Part shown: one piece after another, positions 1 to 7,096 of the stretch
Numbering within the stretch: the stretch's first letter is position 1
How the letters are laid out: every line of letters begins with the position of its first letter
NCBI GenBank assembly: GCA_948468275.1
Contig: CAOKHI010000023.1
Coordinates: 1 to 32,780 of the forward strand
Length of the DNA: 32,780 bases
Reading direction: 5' to 3'
From: an uncultured Clostridium sp.
Lineage (GTDB): Bacteria; Bacillota; Clostridia; TANB77; CAG-508
Notes under the pieces: generated by a model
Told to the model about the DNA's origin: nothing
The model's input: the letters and a program-made list of their open reading frames with translations, nothing else
Database searches by the model: none
Program-made: the position numbers and the translations under genes

Positions 1-53
1 AAATATATTACTTAGTCTTCGCTACTTACTGCTATTGTCTGTGAATTGTAACT
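1..53. repeat. Right arm of palindromic intergenic element, copy 1 (cut by window edge)
   Basis: These 53 bases are identical to positions 7031-7083, the right arm of the complete element at 6902-7082, and the sequences diverge immediately after. The window edge removes the loop and left arm. The copy ends in the same terminal sequence (CTGTGAATTGTAAC) that forms the outer arm of the complete element. Confidence 0.85.
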
Positions 54-170
54 TTATAATGTTTTTTAGTTGTACTGTTCTTCTACTAACTAATCTATTA
101 CATTTTTTATGAATTATACCATTTTGTGAAAAATCAAATTTATCCATTGCTAAAAATATATTTTAGGTAG

Positions 171-770
171 TTAGTTTGTTGCATCTTGTATTATTTGCTG
201 TTTAATTAAATTATTTTCTAATTTCTCTAAGATCCTTACTATTATTTCTTCTCTTTGGAAGTCTTTTTTATATTCTCTTTTTAAAGATGTTGCTATATTT
301 TGAATTTCTGGAAAGAATTCTGTTTCGTTTATATTAACTCCTATTCCTATTAATACATACTTTACTATATTTTCATATGTTACTGCTTGTGTTAATATTC
401 CTGCTATTTTTTTGTTGTTTAATAATAGATCATTTGGCTTTTTTATTTGTAAATCTATATTATATAACTCTTTTATTGTTTCTTTTAATATGTTTGCTAG
501 ATTTACTGTTAATCCTTCTAATTTTTCTATATTACAATGTGGATAAATTATTAGTGTCATTGTTATATTTTTAGCAATATTAGAATACCACACTCTTCCA
601 TTTGTTCCTATTCCATTTGTTTGCTTATCTGTAATTATTAAAGTTCCGTTTTTTACTCCTTTATTTGCCATTTCTTTTGCAACTTCTTGTGTAGATGTTG
701 TTTGCTTATAATATATTACTTTCTTTGCTAAAATTTTAGTTTCTGCATTTTCTATTTTTTCTATATCCAT
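171..770 (-). CDS. birA: Biotin--[acetyl-CoA-carboxylase] ligase (monofunctional BirA)
   Basis: The 199-residue protein attaches biotin to the biotin carboxyl carrier domain of acetyl-CoA carboxylase and similar enzymes through biotinyl-AMP. Visible family motifs are TSTQ near residue 25, the biotin/ATP loop KQTNGIGTNGRVWYS around residues 49-63 (a variant of GRGRxGRxWxS), KKPNDLLLNNKKIAGIL around 109-125 with the catalytic-type lysine, and IGIGVNIN around 141-148. The N-terminal helix-turn-helix of bifunctional BirA is absent, so it should not repress biotin genes. It is short for the family and seems to lack most of the small C-terminal SH3-like domain. The ATG at 770 is preceded by GGAGATAGTA, a good ribosome binding site. 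It ends 118 bp from a copy of the palindromic element. Confidence 0.9.
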   Translation of the reverse strand: MDIEKIENAETKILAKKVIYYKQTTSTQEVAKEMANKGVKNGTLIITDKQTNGIGTNGRVWYSNIAKNITMTLIIYPHCNIEKLEGLTVNLANILKETIKELYNIDLQIKKPNDLLLNNKKIAGILTQAVTYENIVKYVLIGIGVNINETEFFPEIQNIATSLKREYKKDFQREEIIVRILEKLENNLIKQQIIQDATN

Positions 771-960
771 TACTATCTCCTATTTTTTTAGTTTATTTTA
801 TATTAATTTTCTCTATATTGTCAATTCCTCTACATGGTATTATGACAAAAATAAGAAAATCTTCCTAAGTATAGTAGTATACAGCTTTTTACTGCTGTTA
901 TCGAAAAAAATGATACATCGGGAACTATTATCCATATTGTCATTGAGTAATAAACAAAGT

Positions 961-983
961 CACAGTTTTTAATAGGAACTGTG
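961..983 (-). terminator. Weak hairpin downstream of the nucleotidyltransferase gene
   Basis: CACAGTT at 961-967 pairs with AACTGTG at 977-983. On the minus strand the stem is followed by ACTTTGTTT, an imperfect T-tract, which fits a weak terminator for the gene ending at 1016. The rest of 771-1015 shows nothing else I can name. Confidence 0.4.
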
Positions 984-1015
984 GCTTCATTCGTTATAAT
1001 ATTACTTTTTTTATA

Positions 1016-1336
1016 TTATGCTACTTTTATTCCTGTATCAACAACCTCTTTTACAAAAGGATTTGAAACCTTTTCAAAATCTTCTGTTGTTATTGGGTGT
1101 GGCTCAATTCTAGCATCTATATCCCAAGTCATTCCCATTAGAACTGCCATACAATCATACATATCTTCAAAGTCATCTGAAATAACTGCAATATCTATGT
1201 CACTGTCTTCATTTTCTGTTCCTTTTGCATAAGAGCCAAATAATATAATTGCTGTAACATTATATTGTTTTTTTATTTCTTCTATAAATTTATTTATACT
1301 ATCTACAATATCTTTATTTATTGTTCTTTCAACCAT
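1016..1336 (-). CDS. MNT-type nucleotidyltransferase (antitoxin-like partner of HEPN)
   Basis: The 106-residue protein is a minimal DNA-polymerase-beta-fold nucleotidyltransferase. The signature GSYAKGTENEDSDIDIAV (about residues 34-51) supplies the GS helix and the two metal-binding aspartates of the GSxAxG...DxD motif. In HEPN/MNT toxin-antitoxin pairs such proteins act as antitoxins, in studied cases by adenylylating the HEPN RNase; that role is inferred from family and neighbour. The start codon lies inside the end of the HEPN reading frame (1318-1336 overlap), so the pair was translationally coupled. The upstream HEPN partner is frameshifted, leaving this gene possibly orphaned. Confidence 0.85.
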   Translation of the reverse strand: MVERTINKDIVDSINKFIEEIKKQYNVTAIILFGSYAKGTENEDSDIDIAVISDDFEDMYDCMAVLMGMTWDIDARIEPHPITTEDFEKVSNPFVKEVVDTGIKVA

Positions 1337-1705
1337 TTTCGTACCTCCTCAATATTTTTTACTTGCTTAGATGTATAATCATCTGTGCATTTTTCATCAA
1401 AAGTCCTTTTATAATCATCATATCTCGCACTTATATTAAATGTATTTATGGTTTGTATTTTCTCTCTTATTTCAGTTGGTACTTCCAAATTTGCTTTTTG
1501 AGAAAGTAATATTAAATTATGTATTTTAGGTGCTATTTGGTCATCTGGATTATTTTTTGCATATTCCTTTTAAAAGTTTTTCAATCACTAAATGTCCCAT
1601 AAACAAGCACCATATATTCTTTTTACCATCTTTCATATATAACATTGTATCATAATCTTCATCGGCACTTTTAAACCAATATTCCATTAAATCTATACTA
1701 TTCAC
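1318..1705 (-). pseudogene. HEPN-domain protein, frameshifted
   Basis: Reading from a GTG at 1705 (SD GAGAGG 7 bases upstream) gives MNSIDLMEYWFKSADEDYDT and then HLVIEKLLKG before the frame stops. One base after that point another frame continues as YAKNNPDDQIAPKIHNLILL and on to FNISARYDDYK and a stop at 1318, overlapping the nucleotidyltransferase start. This is the usual HEPN four-helix layout (HLxIEKLLKA.YA...H.L..L, then ARY.DY). One extra base in GGAATATGC near 1560-1572 explains the break. No CGG codon is present here, unlike the other frameshifts in the window, so it is more likely a true inactivation or an isolated sequence error. Confidence 0.75.
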
Positions 1706-1871
1706 TATAATTCCTCTCTTTCAATCTATTCTTATTATAGCATTAAAGTTAAATTTTTACTATAATTTATTGATAATATTTCTGTAAAATTATCTGTTTT
1801 CTTGTAACCACTCATAAACCTCATCTTCAGTAAGTTACTGGCATCTTATATATTTTTTTTCGCCACTTTGC

Positions 1872-1986
1872 TATTCACAGCCCAAGTAGTAATTAGCGTA
1901 AGGTAATGAATATATTTTATTTTGTAATGAAGACTCGACAGCCTGGGTGGCGGTGGAATACCCGAACACTAAAATATATTATCTAA
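1872..1986. repeat. Palindromic intergenic element, copy 2 (reverse orientation, diverged)
   Basis: The segment matches the reverse complement of the element at 6902-7082. Shared blocks are ATTCACAG, AATATATTTTATTTTGTAAT followed by GAAGAC, CGACAGCC, and GGAATACCCG, then an AAAATATATT arm. The GC-rich core is better conserved than the flanks. The right arm overlaps the last codons and stop of the DUF4363 gene (1969-1986). Confidence 0.75.
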
Positions 1987-2359
1987 ACTCAATTTTTCGC
2001 TTTCTTTTATATGTTCTAATATATATATACATTTATCTATACTTTCTACACTTTGATTATACTCTTCTACTTCTACATAGCTTTTTATCGCTGTTAATGC
2101 TGTTTTTACTTTTTCTAACTCATCATGTTCTATATAATACGCCATTTTGTCATCTAATTTTTCCCAACTATCATATGTTTCATTTGCATGTTTCAAAATA
2201 ATTTCTTTATCTGGCTCTTCATTTAATACATCTTGTCTTAAACTATTTAAATTAGTTGAAAGGATTTCTACTGTTTTTTGCGTATTTTTACCGTGTTATA
2301 GTATTTAACCCAATAATAAACACAAGTATTATTACACTAATAACCATTTCTTTGTACAT
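1969..2359 (-). CDS. DUF4363 family protein, read through a CGG +1 frameshift
   Basis: From the ATG at 2359 (SD AAAGGAG) the protein begins MYKEMVISVIILVFIIGLNT, a short N-terminal membrane helix, then meets ACA CGG TAA at 2296-2288. Skipping the C at 2293 joins ...NTITG to KNTQKTVEILSTNLNSLRQD and a long helical region ending EKLSLDNIF. The joined frame is 390 nt (129 residues), the normal size for DUF4363 proteins: an N-terminal anchor followed by a helical extracytoplasmic domain. DUF4363 genes commonly follow DUF421 genes, as here (5-bp gap). Its function is unknown. The C-terminal codons overlap palindromic element copy 2. Confidence 0.75.
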
Positions 2360-2364
2360 TATAT

Positions 2365-3036
2365 TTAACTCCTTTCTTTCTTTTGGCAAAATATTTGACT
2401 TTTTCCATCTATTGTTACTATTAATGCTTCTTCTGGTAACATTTTAAATTTCGATACTTCTTTTTTTAACCATGTATAATTTTTGCCTATTGCTTTTAAA
2501 TTATCGAACATTACTTGTCCATCTATTACTAAATCATATGGTATTCCTTCATACTCTGGCATTATATTAAAATCTTCTGGAATTGTGGTTCTTTTATTTG
2601 GTTTTTGTATAACTGTTACTTGTCCACTTGTTTCTAATATTGCATATTCTACATCTCCTAAACTTGCTACATCTTTATCTCTTAATCTTTCTTCTAATTC
2701 ATTTATGGTAAATCTTTCTTTTATTAGTGCTTTTTCATCTATTTTACCTCTATATACTAAAATTCTTGGTTTACCGCATATTATTGCTCTTGCTTTTAGG
2801 CTCTTTAAATTAAGTAATGAAATTAATAGATGCATTATTAATAATCCAAGTATTGGAATTATTCCTCTTGTAATTGGAATACCTGTTTCTGTCATTGGTA
2901 TAGATGCTAAATCTGCAATCATTATAGATATTGCAAGTTCAAATGGCTGAAGTTGCCCTATTTCTCTTTTTCCCATTAATCTCATTACTACTAATACTAT
3001 TATGTATAAAAAAATTGCTCTTATAAATGTAATCAT
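2365..3036 (-). CDS. DUF421 (YetF-like) membrane protein
   Basis: The 223-residue protein has about three N-terminal membrane helices (roughly residues 4-20, 37-53, 58-76) and a cytoplasmic-type C-terminal domain. Family landmarks include MRLMGKREIGQLQPFELAI near residues 18-36, CGKPRILVYRGKI, the GDVEYAILETSGQVTVI segment, and a closing domain with VIDG and TIDG turns. B. subtilis YetF and YrbG are homologues; some are linked to spore germination or envelope functions, and biochemical activity is not established. An SD (AAAGGA) precedes the ATG. It is the first gene of a two-gene unit with DUF4363. Confidence 0.88.
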   Translation of the reverse strand: MITFIRAIFLYIIVLVVMRLMGKREIGQLQPFELAISIMIADLASIPMTETGIPITRGIIPILGLLIMHLLISLLNLKSLKARAIICGKPRILVYRGKIDEKALIKERFTINELEERLRDKDVASLGDVEYAILETSGQVTVIQKPNKRTTIPEDFNIMPEYEGIPYDLVIDGQVMFDNLKAIGKNYTWLKKEVSKFKMLPEEALIVTIDGKSQIFCQKKERS

Positions 3037-3135
3037 AAAAATAAATCCTTTCTTGCTGTTACTGTTTTGTTTTTCTAAAAATTTTTAATTATTTAATATA
3101 ATGTAACTAGTAATTTTTTCGCTTCAAATTTATTT

Positions 3136-3163
3136 TTGACAAATTTTAGATTTATTATACTAT
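3136..3163 (+). promoter_or_regulatory. Possible sigma-A promoter for the holin-like gene
   Basis: TTGACA at 3136-3141 and TACTAT at 3158-3163 are separated by 16 bases. The -35 is perfect and the -10 moderate. The start codon is about 98 bases downstream, leaving an AT-rich leader. Confidence 0.45.
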
Positions 3164-3260
3164 GTTTTTTGAATAATTTTATTTTTTTTGTAAATAATAA
3201 AAACATGAACTATGAAAATAGCAAAAAAATATATATTTTCTAAAAAGGAGGTTCTAAATC

Positions 3261-3638
3261 ATGGATAACGAAACAAGTAATGTTCAGAGTTCTAATGGAA
3301 CAAGTACCATTGGACAAATAGTTTGGAGATTTGTGGCAGCTGCCATAGTTCTAGCTATTACTGCATTCTTTACTCCTGGTTTTACTATAAATAATGTATG
3401 GGCTTTAGCTCTTGCTGCAGTAGTTCTTACTGTTATAGATTATTTAATAGTAAAATTTACTGGATTACATGCAAGTCCTTTTGGTAAAGGTTTTGTTGGT
3501 TTCATACTTTCTGCTATTGTCCTATATGTAACTCAATTCTTTGTAGCAGGTTATACAATTTCTTGGATTGCTGCAATAATTGGTGCATTGGTTTATGGAG
3601 TAGTTGATTACTTTATACCTGGTGATAATAAGTTATAG
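3261..3638 (+). CDS. Holin-like four-helix membrane protein (PF04020, superfamily IV)
   Basis: The 125-residue protein has a Ser/Thr/Asn-rich N-terminal tail (about 20 residues) and four hydrophobic segments around residues 25-42, 47-64, 78-96 and 99-118. The loop FFTPGFTINNVWALALAAV and the repeat-like FFVAGYTISWIAAIIGALV match the two-fold internal repeat of the PF04020 family, annotated as 'phage holin family' although usually a chromosomal membrane protein of unknown role. The SD AAAAAGGAGG is very strong. It is monocistronic: it has its own promoter candidate and a perfect terminator right after the stop. Confidence 0.85.
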   Translation: MDNETSNVQSSNGTSTIGQIVWRFVAAAIVLAITAFFTPGFTINNVWALALAAVVLTVIDYLIVKFTGLHASPFGKGFVGFILSAIVLYVTQFFVAGYTISWIAAIIGALVYGVVDYFIPGDNKL

Positions 3639-3642
3639 GAAA

Positions 3643-3688
3643 AATAAGATAAAACAAATTTATATAGTTTGTTTTATCTTATTTCTTT
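3643..3688 (+). terminator. Bidirectional rho-independent terminator
   Basis: AATAAGATAAAACAAA at 3643-3658 pairs perfectly with 3668-3683, a 16-bp stem with a 9-base loop. T-rich sequence follows on the plus strand, and A-rich sequence precedes the stem, so it can serve the convergent genes ending at 3638 (+) and 3731 (-). Confidence 0.9.
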
Positions 3689-3730
3689 AATAATATTTTA
3701 CATAAATTTAATGTTAATATTTCTGTCTTA

Positions 3731-5185
3731 CTATCTTTCTAGTTGGCTTTGAATGTCAATATTATCTTGTGGTTTTATTTTTTTTTCATATTCATCCATT
3801 AGCTCTTCTACCTTTTTTATTTGTGATTTGTTTAGTTTTATTTTATGTTTTATTAATAATTGATATATAGGCTCTTGTATCCTATCAATTTCTTTATCCA
3901 TTAAAATTTGTGCATATTCTATAACAAAATTTACTTCATAATCATAGTTTTCTTTTTCTTCTTGCAATAGTGCATCAATTAATATACTTATATTTTCATA
4001 GTTAATATTTTTAACGTTTTTTATAATCTCTTTAATTCTATAAAGCTGTTTTTTATTTTTTATTAACTCTATAATTTTATCTAAATCTTCTACATCTAAT
4101 TTATATCTACAAAGTTTATTTACTAATATATACATAGTTTCTGAAATCCAAGCAATTCTATCTATTTTCATAATCTTAGCAATATCTTGTTGATAAATTT
4201 CATATCCATTTGTAGAATAAATATCTAATAATCTTTTTTGATTTTCTGCTAATGTCTCGACTTTTTCTATTTTTTTTACCTTTTTAGCTTCTTTACTTCT
4301 TATTCGTGCTTGTTCAACTTTTGTTCTTATAGTATATCCCTTTTTCTCTAATGTTTTTATTTTTTGTTGAATGCATCCTGGAGTTACCCCTAATTCTATA
4401 GCTAATTTTCTTTGAGTAACATTATATTCATATTTTTCTATTAAATCTAATAATTTCTTCTGATGCCCAGTTAGCGTTGCTTTTTTCATTTTTGCGTTTA
4501 TATCATATCCCTTTTTCTCTAGTACATTTATTCTTTTACCAATACATGATTGAGTTACTCCTAATTCTATAGCTAATTTCTCTTTAGTAACATTATATTC
4601 ATATTTTTCTATTAAATCTAATAATTTCTTCTGCTGCCCAGTTAGCGTTGCTTTTTTCATTCTTGCTTTTATATCATATCCATTTTTCTCTAGTTCGTTT
4701 ATTCTTTGATAAATACATGCTTGAGTTACTCCTAATTCTATAGCTAATTTCTCTTTAGTAACATTATATTCATATCGTTCTATTAAATCTAATAGTTTTT
4801 TCTGTTTTTTAGTTAATTTTGTTAACTGTTTTGTTCTTTCTTCTACTGGTGGCATTTCATTAATATTTTCACTTTTATTTTCTATCAACCCTATTAAATC
4901 AGTTGGCATATCTTTTATAAATTTAATTTCTTTTGTTTCTGCATTAATATTTAGATAGCTTGAAAATATATTTAAAATAAAATTCGTTAAATCCTTGTCC
5001 TTTAATATAAAGTCTATCATTGCTTTATTTGCTATGTCTTCTTCTGTTATATCTTCTACATTTGTTGATTTATATAATTCTAACAGCTCAATATAACCTT
5101 TTTTATATTTATTATAGTCACTTTCAAATACTATATTTCTAAAAAATTGATTTTGCACTGCATATTCTAAGATTTCTCTTTTCAT
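3731..5185 (-). CDS. Tandem helix-turn-helix repeat protein, unknown function
   Basis: The 484-residue protein does not match a family I can name. Residues 1-120 are a helical N-terminal region. Then come three near-identical 57-residue repeats starting near residues 129, 186 and 243, each with KKLLDLIEKYEYNVTKEKLA, a turn ELGVTQ.CI and then RIN.LEKKGYDI. This is a winged-helix/HTH-type unit. A fourth degenerate copy (QKRLLDIYSTNGYEIYQQDIAKI) starts near residue 316. The C-terminal 150 residues are helical and acidic/basic mixed. It has its own strong promoter with a direct repeat over the -10 region, which suggests autoregulation. The SD AAGGAG lies about 11 bases before the ATG. It is likely a DNA-binding regulator, judged from repeat architecture only. 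Confidence 0.7.
   Translation of the reverse strand: MKREILEYAVQNQFFRNIVFESDYNKYKKGYIELLELYKSTNVEDITEEDIANKAMIDFILKDKDLTNFILNIFSSYLNINAETKEIKFIKDMPTDLIGLIENKSENINEMPPVEERTKQLTKLTKKQKKLLDLIERYEYNVTKEKLAIELGVTQACIYQRINELEKNGYDIKARMKKATLTGQQKKLLDLIEKYEYNVTKEKLAIELGVTQSCIGKRINVLEKKGYDINAKMKKATLTGHQKKLLDLIEKYEYNVTQRKLAIELGVTPGCIQQKIKTLEKKGYTIRTKVEQARIRSKEAKKVKKIEKVETLAENQKRLLDIYSTNGYEIYQQDIAKIMKIDRIAWISETMYILVNKLCRYKLDVEDLDKIIELIKNKKQLYRIKEIIKNVKNINYENISILIDALLQEEKENYDYEVNFVIEYAQILMDKEIDRIQEPIYQLLIKHKIKLNKSQIKKVEELMDEYEKKIKPQDNIDIQSQLER
4298..4810 (-). repeat. Three tandem 171-bp coding repeats
   Basis: The HTH units are repeated at the DNA level with a period of exactly 171 bp. For example, the block TAATTTCTTCTG.TGCCCAGT occurs at 4451 and 4622. 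Copies 2 and 3 are the most alike, which suggests recent duplication. The repeat is in frame, so copy-number change would keep the protein open. Confidence 0.85.
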
Positions 5186-5205
5186 TGTGTAGATAACTCC
5201 TTTTC

Positions 5206-5252
5206 AAACTTTATGTAAATATTATATCATTCTGTAAACTTTACGTCAACAT
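5206..5252 (-). promoter_or_regulatory. 17-bp direct repeat flanking the -10 box (putative operator)
   Basis: On the plus strand AAACTTTATGTAAATAT (5206-5222) and AAACTTTACGTCAACAT (5236-5252) match at 14 of 17 positions with a 30-bp period, close to three helical turns. The second copy covers the -35 and spacer, and the first lies at the transcription start side of the -10 box. A protein with tandem HTH units reading direct repeats on one DNA face is a natural candidate ligand; that link is inferred. Confidence 0.6.
5221..5249 (-). promoter_or_regulatory. Sigma-A promoter of the tandem-HTH gene
   Basis: On the minus strand TTGACG (5249-5244) and TATAAT (5226-5221) are separated by 17 bases. 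This is a near-consensus vegetative promoter about 36 bases before the ATG at 5185. Confidence 0.85.
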
Positions 5253-5475
5253 ATGTGTTTGAATTTGGCAATTAAGCAGTTACTAGTTAATAGTTTTAAA
5301 TGTGATATTATTCAAAAAACTTTCCATATATAATGTAGAAACAAGCGTTGCTTGTCCATGACTTCGAAAAATTTACTACAAAATATTCATTTATTATACG
5401 AGGTTTAAATGAATTTATAGCAAGTCCTTCGAATAGTTGGCTATTAATAATCGCCCCTTGTGAATATTTATGAAA
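5253..5475. other. Intergenic region with small hairpins only
   Basis: Between the HTH promoter and the glmU terminator I see no gene. There is a small palindrome ACAAGCGTTGCTTGT near 5341 and an ATTCATTTA...TAAATGAAT pair near 5386-5414. They do not clearly belong to the palindromic element family. Confidence 0.4.
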
Positions 5476-5514
5476 TAGATGTTATTATAAGTAACTTACT
5501 TATAATAACATCTA
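5476..5514 (-). terminator. Long perfect hairpin after glmU
   Basis: The 19-base arms 5476-5494 and 5496-5514 are perfectly complementary around one central base. It lies 6 bases after the glmU stop. The T-run is better on the plus-strand side (TATTTTTTAATT) than on the minus-strand side (ATTTCATAAAT), so it may work mainly as a 3' stabilising hairpin or a bidirectional terminator. Confidence 0.75.
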
Positions 5515-5520
5515 TATTTT

Positions 5521-6786
5521 TTAATTATGCTTATTCCATCCCTCTTTATTTACTTGCCTTTGTCTTGCTATTGCAAGCGAATATTCTGGTACATCGTCTG
5601 TTATGGTTGAACCTGCTGCTATGAATGTGTTTTTGCCTAGATTTACAGGTGCTATTAGGTTTGTGTTTGAACCTATGAAGGAGTTATCTCCTATTATTGT
5701 TTTGCTTTTGTTGAATCCATCATAGTTGCATGTTATTGTTCCACATCCTATGTTGGTTTTTTGTCCTATTTCGCAGTCTCCCATGTATGATAAGTGTGGT
5801 ACTTTTGTTCCTTTTCCTATATTTGCTTTTTTTACTTCTACAAAACTTCCTATTTTTACATTGTTGTCTAATTTACATCCTTCACGAATATAGGCATTTG
5901 GTCCTATTTCACATTCTTCTCCTATTGTAACTCCTGATTTTATTGTTGTATTTGGATGTATTATTGTATCCATTCCTATTTCTACATCATCATATATATA
6001 TGTATTGTTTATATCTTCTATTGTAACTCCATTGTTTAAATGTTGTGTATTTATTCTTAGTTGTAATGCTTTTGTTAGTATTTGTAAATCCATTCTATCG
6101 TTTACGCCTAAAACTTCTGCATTGTCTGATACTACTATTGAACTTGTTTTTAATCCTTTATCATACATAATTTTTAAAACATCTGTTAAATAGTATTCTT
6201 TTTGTGCATTATCATTTTTTAATTCTTTTATTGCTTTTAATAACTCTTCTATATCAAAACAATACATTCCTAAATTTACTTCTTTTATTTGTAATTGCTC
6301 TTCATTACAATCTTTATGTTCTACTATTTCTTTTATATTTCCTTTTTCATCATGTATTATTTTTCCATATGGAATAATTTTTTCATGGACCATTGTAAGT
6401 ATTGTAGCTGCTTCGTTTTTTCTTGTAGATTCTGAAACTAAATTTCTTAGAGTTTCTGGTCTCATTATTGGATGGTCGCCATTTAAAATTAATACTTTTC
6501 CTTTTTTTCCTTCTAGAAATCCTGTTGCTTGTATTACTGCATGCCCTGTTCCTAATTGTTCTTCTTGTACTGCATATTCTACAGTATCTGCTAAAACTTC
6601 TTGTATTTGCTCTTTTTGATAACCTACTACTGCAATAACGTCATCTATGCCCGCTTTTTTTACATTTTCTACTGCTCTTGTTATAATTTCTTTTCCAAAT
6701 ATTTTATGTACTAATTTAGATTTTTTTGATTTCATTCTAGTCCCTTTACCTGCTGCCATTACTATTGCTACAACATCTTCTTGCAT
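5521..6786 (-). CDS. glmU: Bifunctional GlmU: GlcN-1-P acetyltransferase / GlcNAc-1-P uridyltransferase
   Basis: This enzyme makes UDP-GlcNAc for peptidoglycan in two steps. The N-terminal half shows the nucleotidyltransferase motif IVMAAGKGTRMKS, the QLGTGHA loop, and NGDHP in place of the more common GDxPL. The C-terminal half is a left-handed beta-helix of hexapeptide repeats (IIHPNTTIKSGVTIGEECEI and onward) with the catalytic-type histidine in VPHLSYMGD and the acetyl-CoA region NIGCGTITCNYDG. I place the start at the ATG at 6786 (MQEDVVAIVMAAG), because AAAGGGG lies 8 bases upstream. An earlier in-frame ATG at 6804 overlaps that SD. The product is then 421 residues, slightly shorter than the usual 450-460. 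TATAAT at 6815-6810 may be its -10 box. Confidence 0.95.
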   Translation of the reverse strand: MQEDVVAIVMAAGKGTRMKSKKSKLVHKIFGKEIITRAVENVKKAGIDDVIAVVGYQKEQIQEVLADTVEYAVQEEQLGTGHAVIQATGFLEGKKGKVLILNGDHPIMRPETLRNLVSESTRKNEAATILTMVHEKIIPYGKIIHDEKGNIKEIVEHKDCNEEQLQIKEVNLGMYCFDIEELLKAIKELKNDNAQKEYYLTDVLKIMYDKGLKTSSIVVSDNAEVLGVNDRMDLQILTKALQLRINTQHLNNGVTIEDINNTYIYDDVEIGMDTIIHPNTTIKSGVTIGEECEIGPNAYIREGCKLDNNVKIGSFVEVKKANIGKGTKVPHLSYMGDCEIGQKTNIGCGTITCNYDGFNKSKTIIGDNSFIGSNTNLIAPVNLGKNTFIAAGSTITDDVPEYSLAIARQRQVNKEGWNKHN

Positions 6787-6846
6787 ATTATGCGCCCCTT
6801 TCATTAGTGATTATACATTTTTCTCACGCTCTCCATTTTAGCACAA

Positions 6847-6888
6847 AAAAACATATAATGCAAATTTTACATTACATTATATGTTTTT
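6847..6888 (-). terminator. Bidirectional terminator, probably for spoIVB, separated from it by a palindromic element
   Basis: AAAAACATATAATG (6847-6860) pairs perfectly with 6875-6888, with A- and T-runs at the outer ends. It lies between the divergent-side start of glmU and the palindromic element. The only gene it could terminate on the minus strand is spoIVB, whose stop is 200 bp away with the element in between. Confidence 0.7.
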
Positions 6889-6901
6889 AATATTATTTAG
6901 T

Positions 6902-7082
6902 GTTACAGTTCACAGCATATATAATAAAATCCGCTACGGCTAAGTAATATATTTTATTTTTTCATTTCGCCCTCCAAGCTCACGGGTATTCCCCCGCCTC
7001 AATGGGCTGTCGGGTCTTCATTACAAAATAAAATATATTACTTAGTCTTCGCTACTTACTGCTATTGTCTGTGAATTGTAAC
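6902..7082. repeat. Palindromic intergenic element, copy 3 (complete, 181 bp)
   Basis: The outer arms GTTACAGTTCACAG and CTGTGAATTGTAAC are complementary except at one position. Inner arms share the 21-base complement around CTAAGTAATATATTTTATTT. A GC-rich loop of about 70 bases in the middle contains CGGGTATTCCCCCGCCTC and GGGCTGTCGGGTCTTC. There is no open frame. It sits 14 bases after the spoIVB stop. Size, terminal inverted repeats and lack of coding resemble a MITE or large REP-type element. The loop conservation in copy 2 suggests the sequence, not only the stem, matters. Confidence 0.85.
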
Positions 7083-7096
7083 TATTTAGTGCCACT

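Noticed and set aside
1560..1572. HEPN break as a tenth CGG site
   Set aside because: There is no CGG near it; the zero-frame codon at the break is ATA, which is common in intact genes.
4298..4810. 171-bp repeats as a CRISPR or satellite array
   Set aside because: The units are in-frame coding repeats of a protein, without spacers.
5476..5514. Perfect 39-bp palindrome as an attachment or origin site
   Set aside because: It lies right after the glmU stop, with T-rich ends; terminator or 3' hairpin is the simpler reading.
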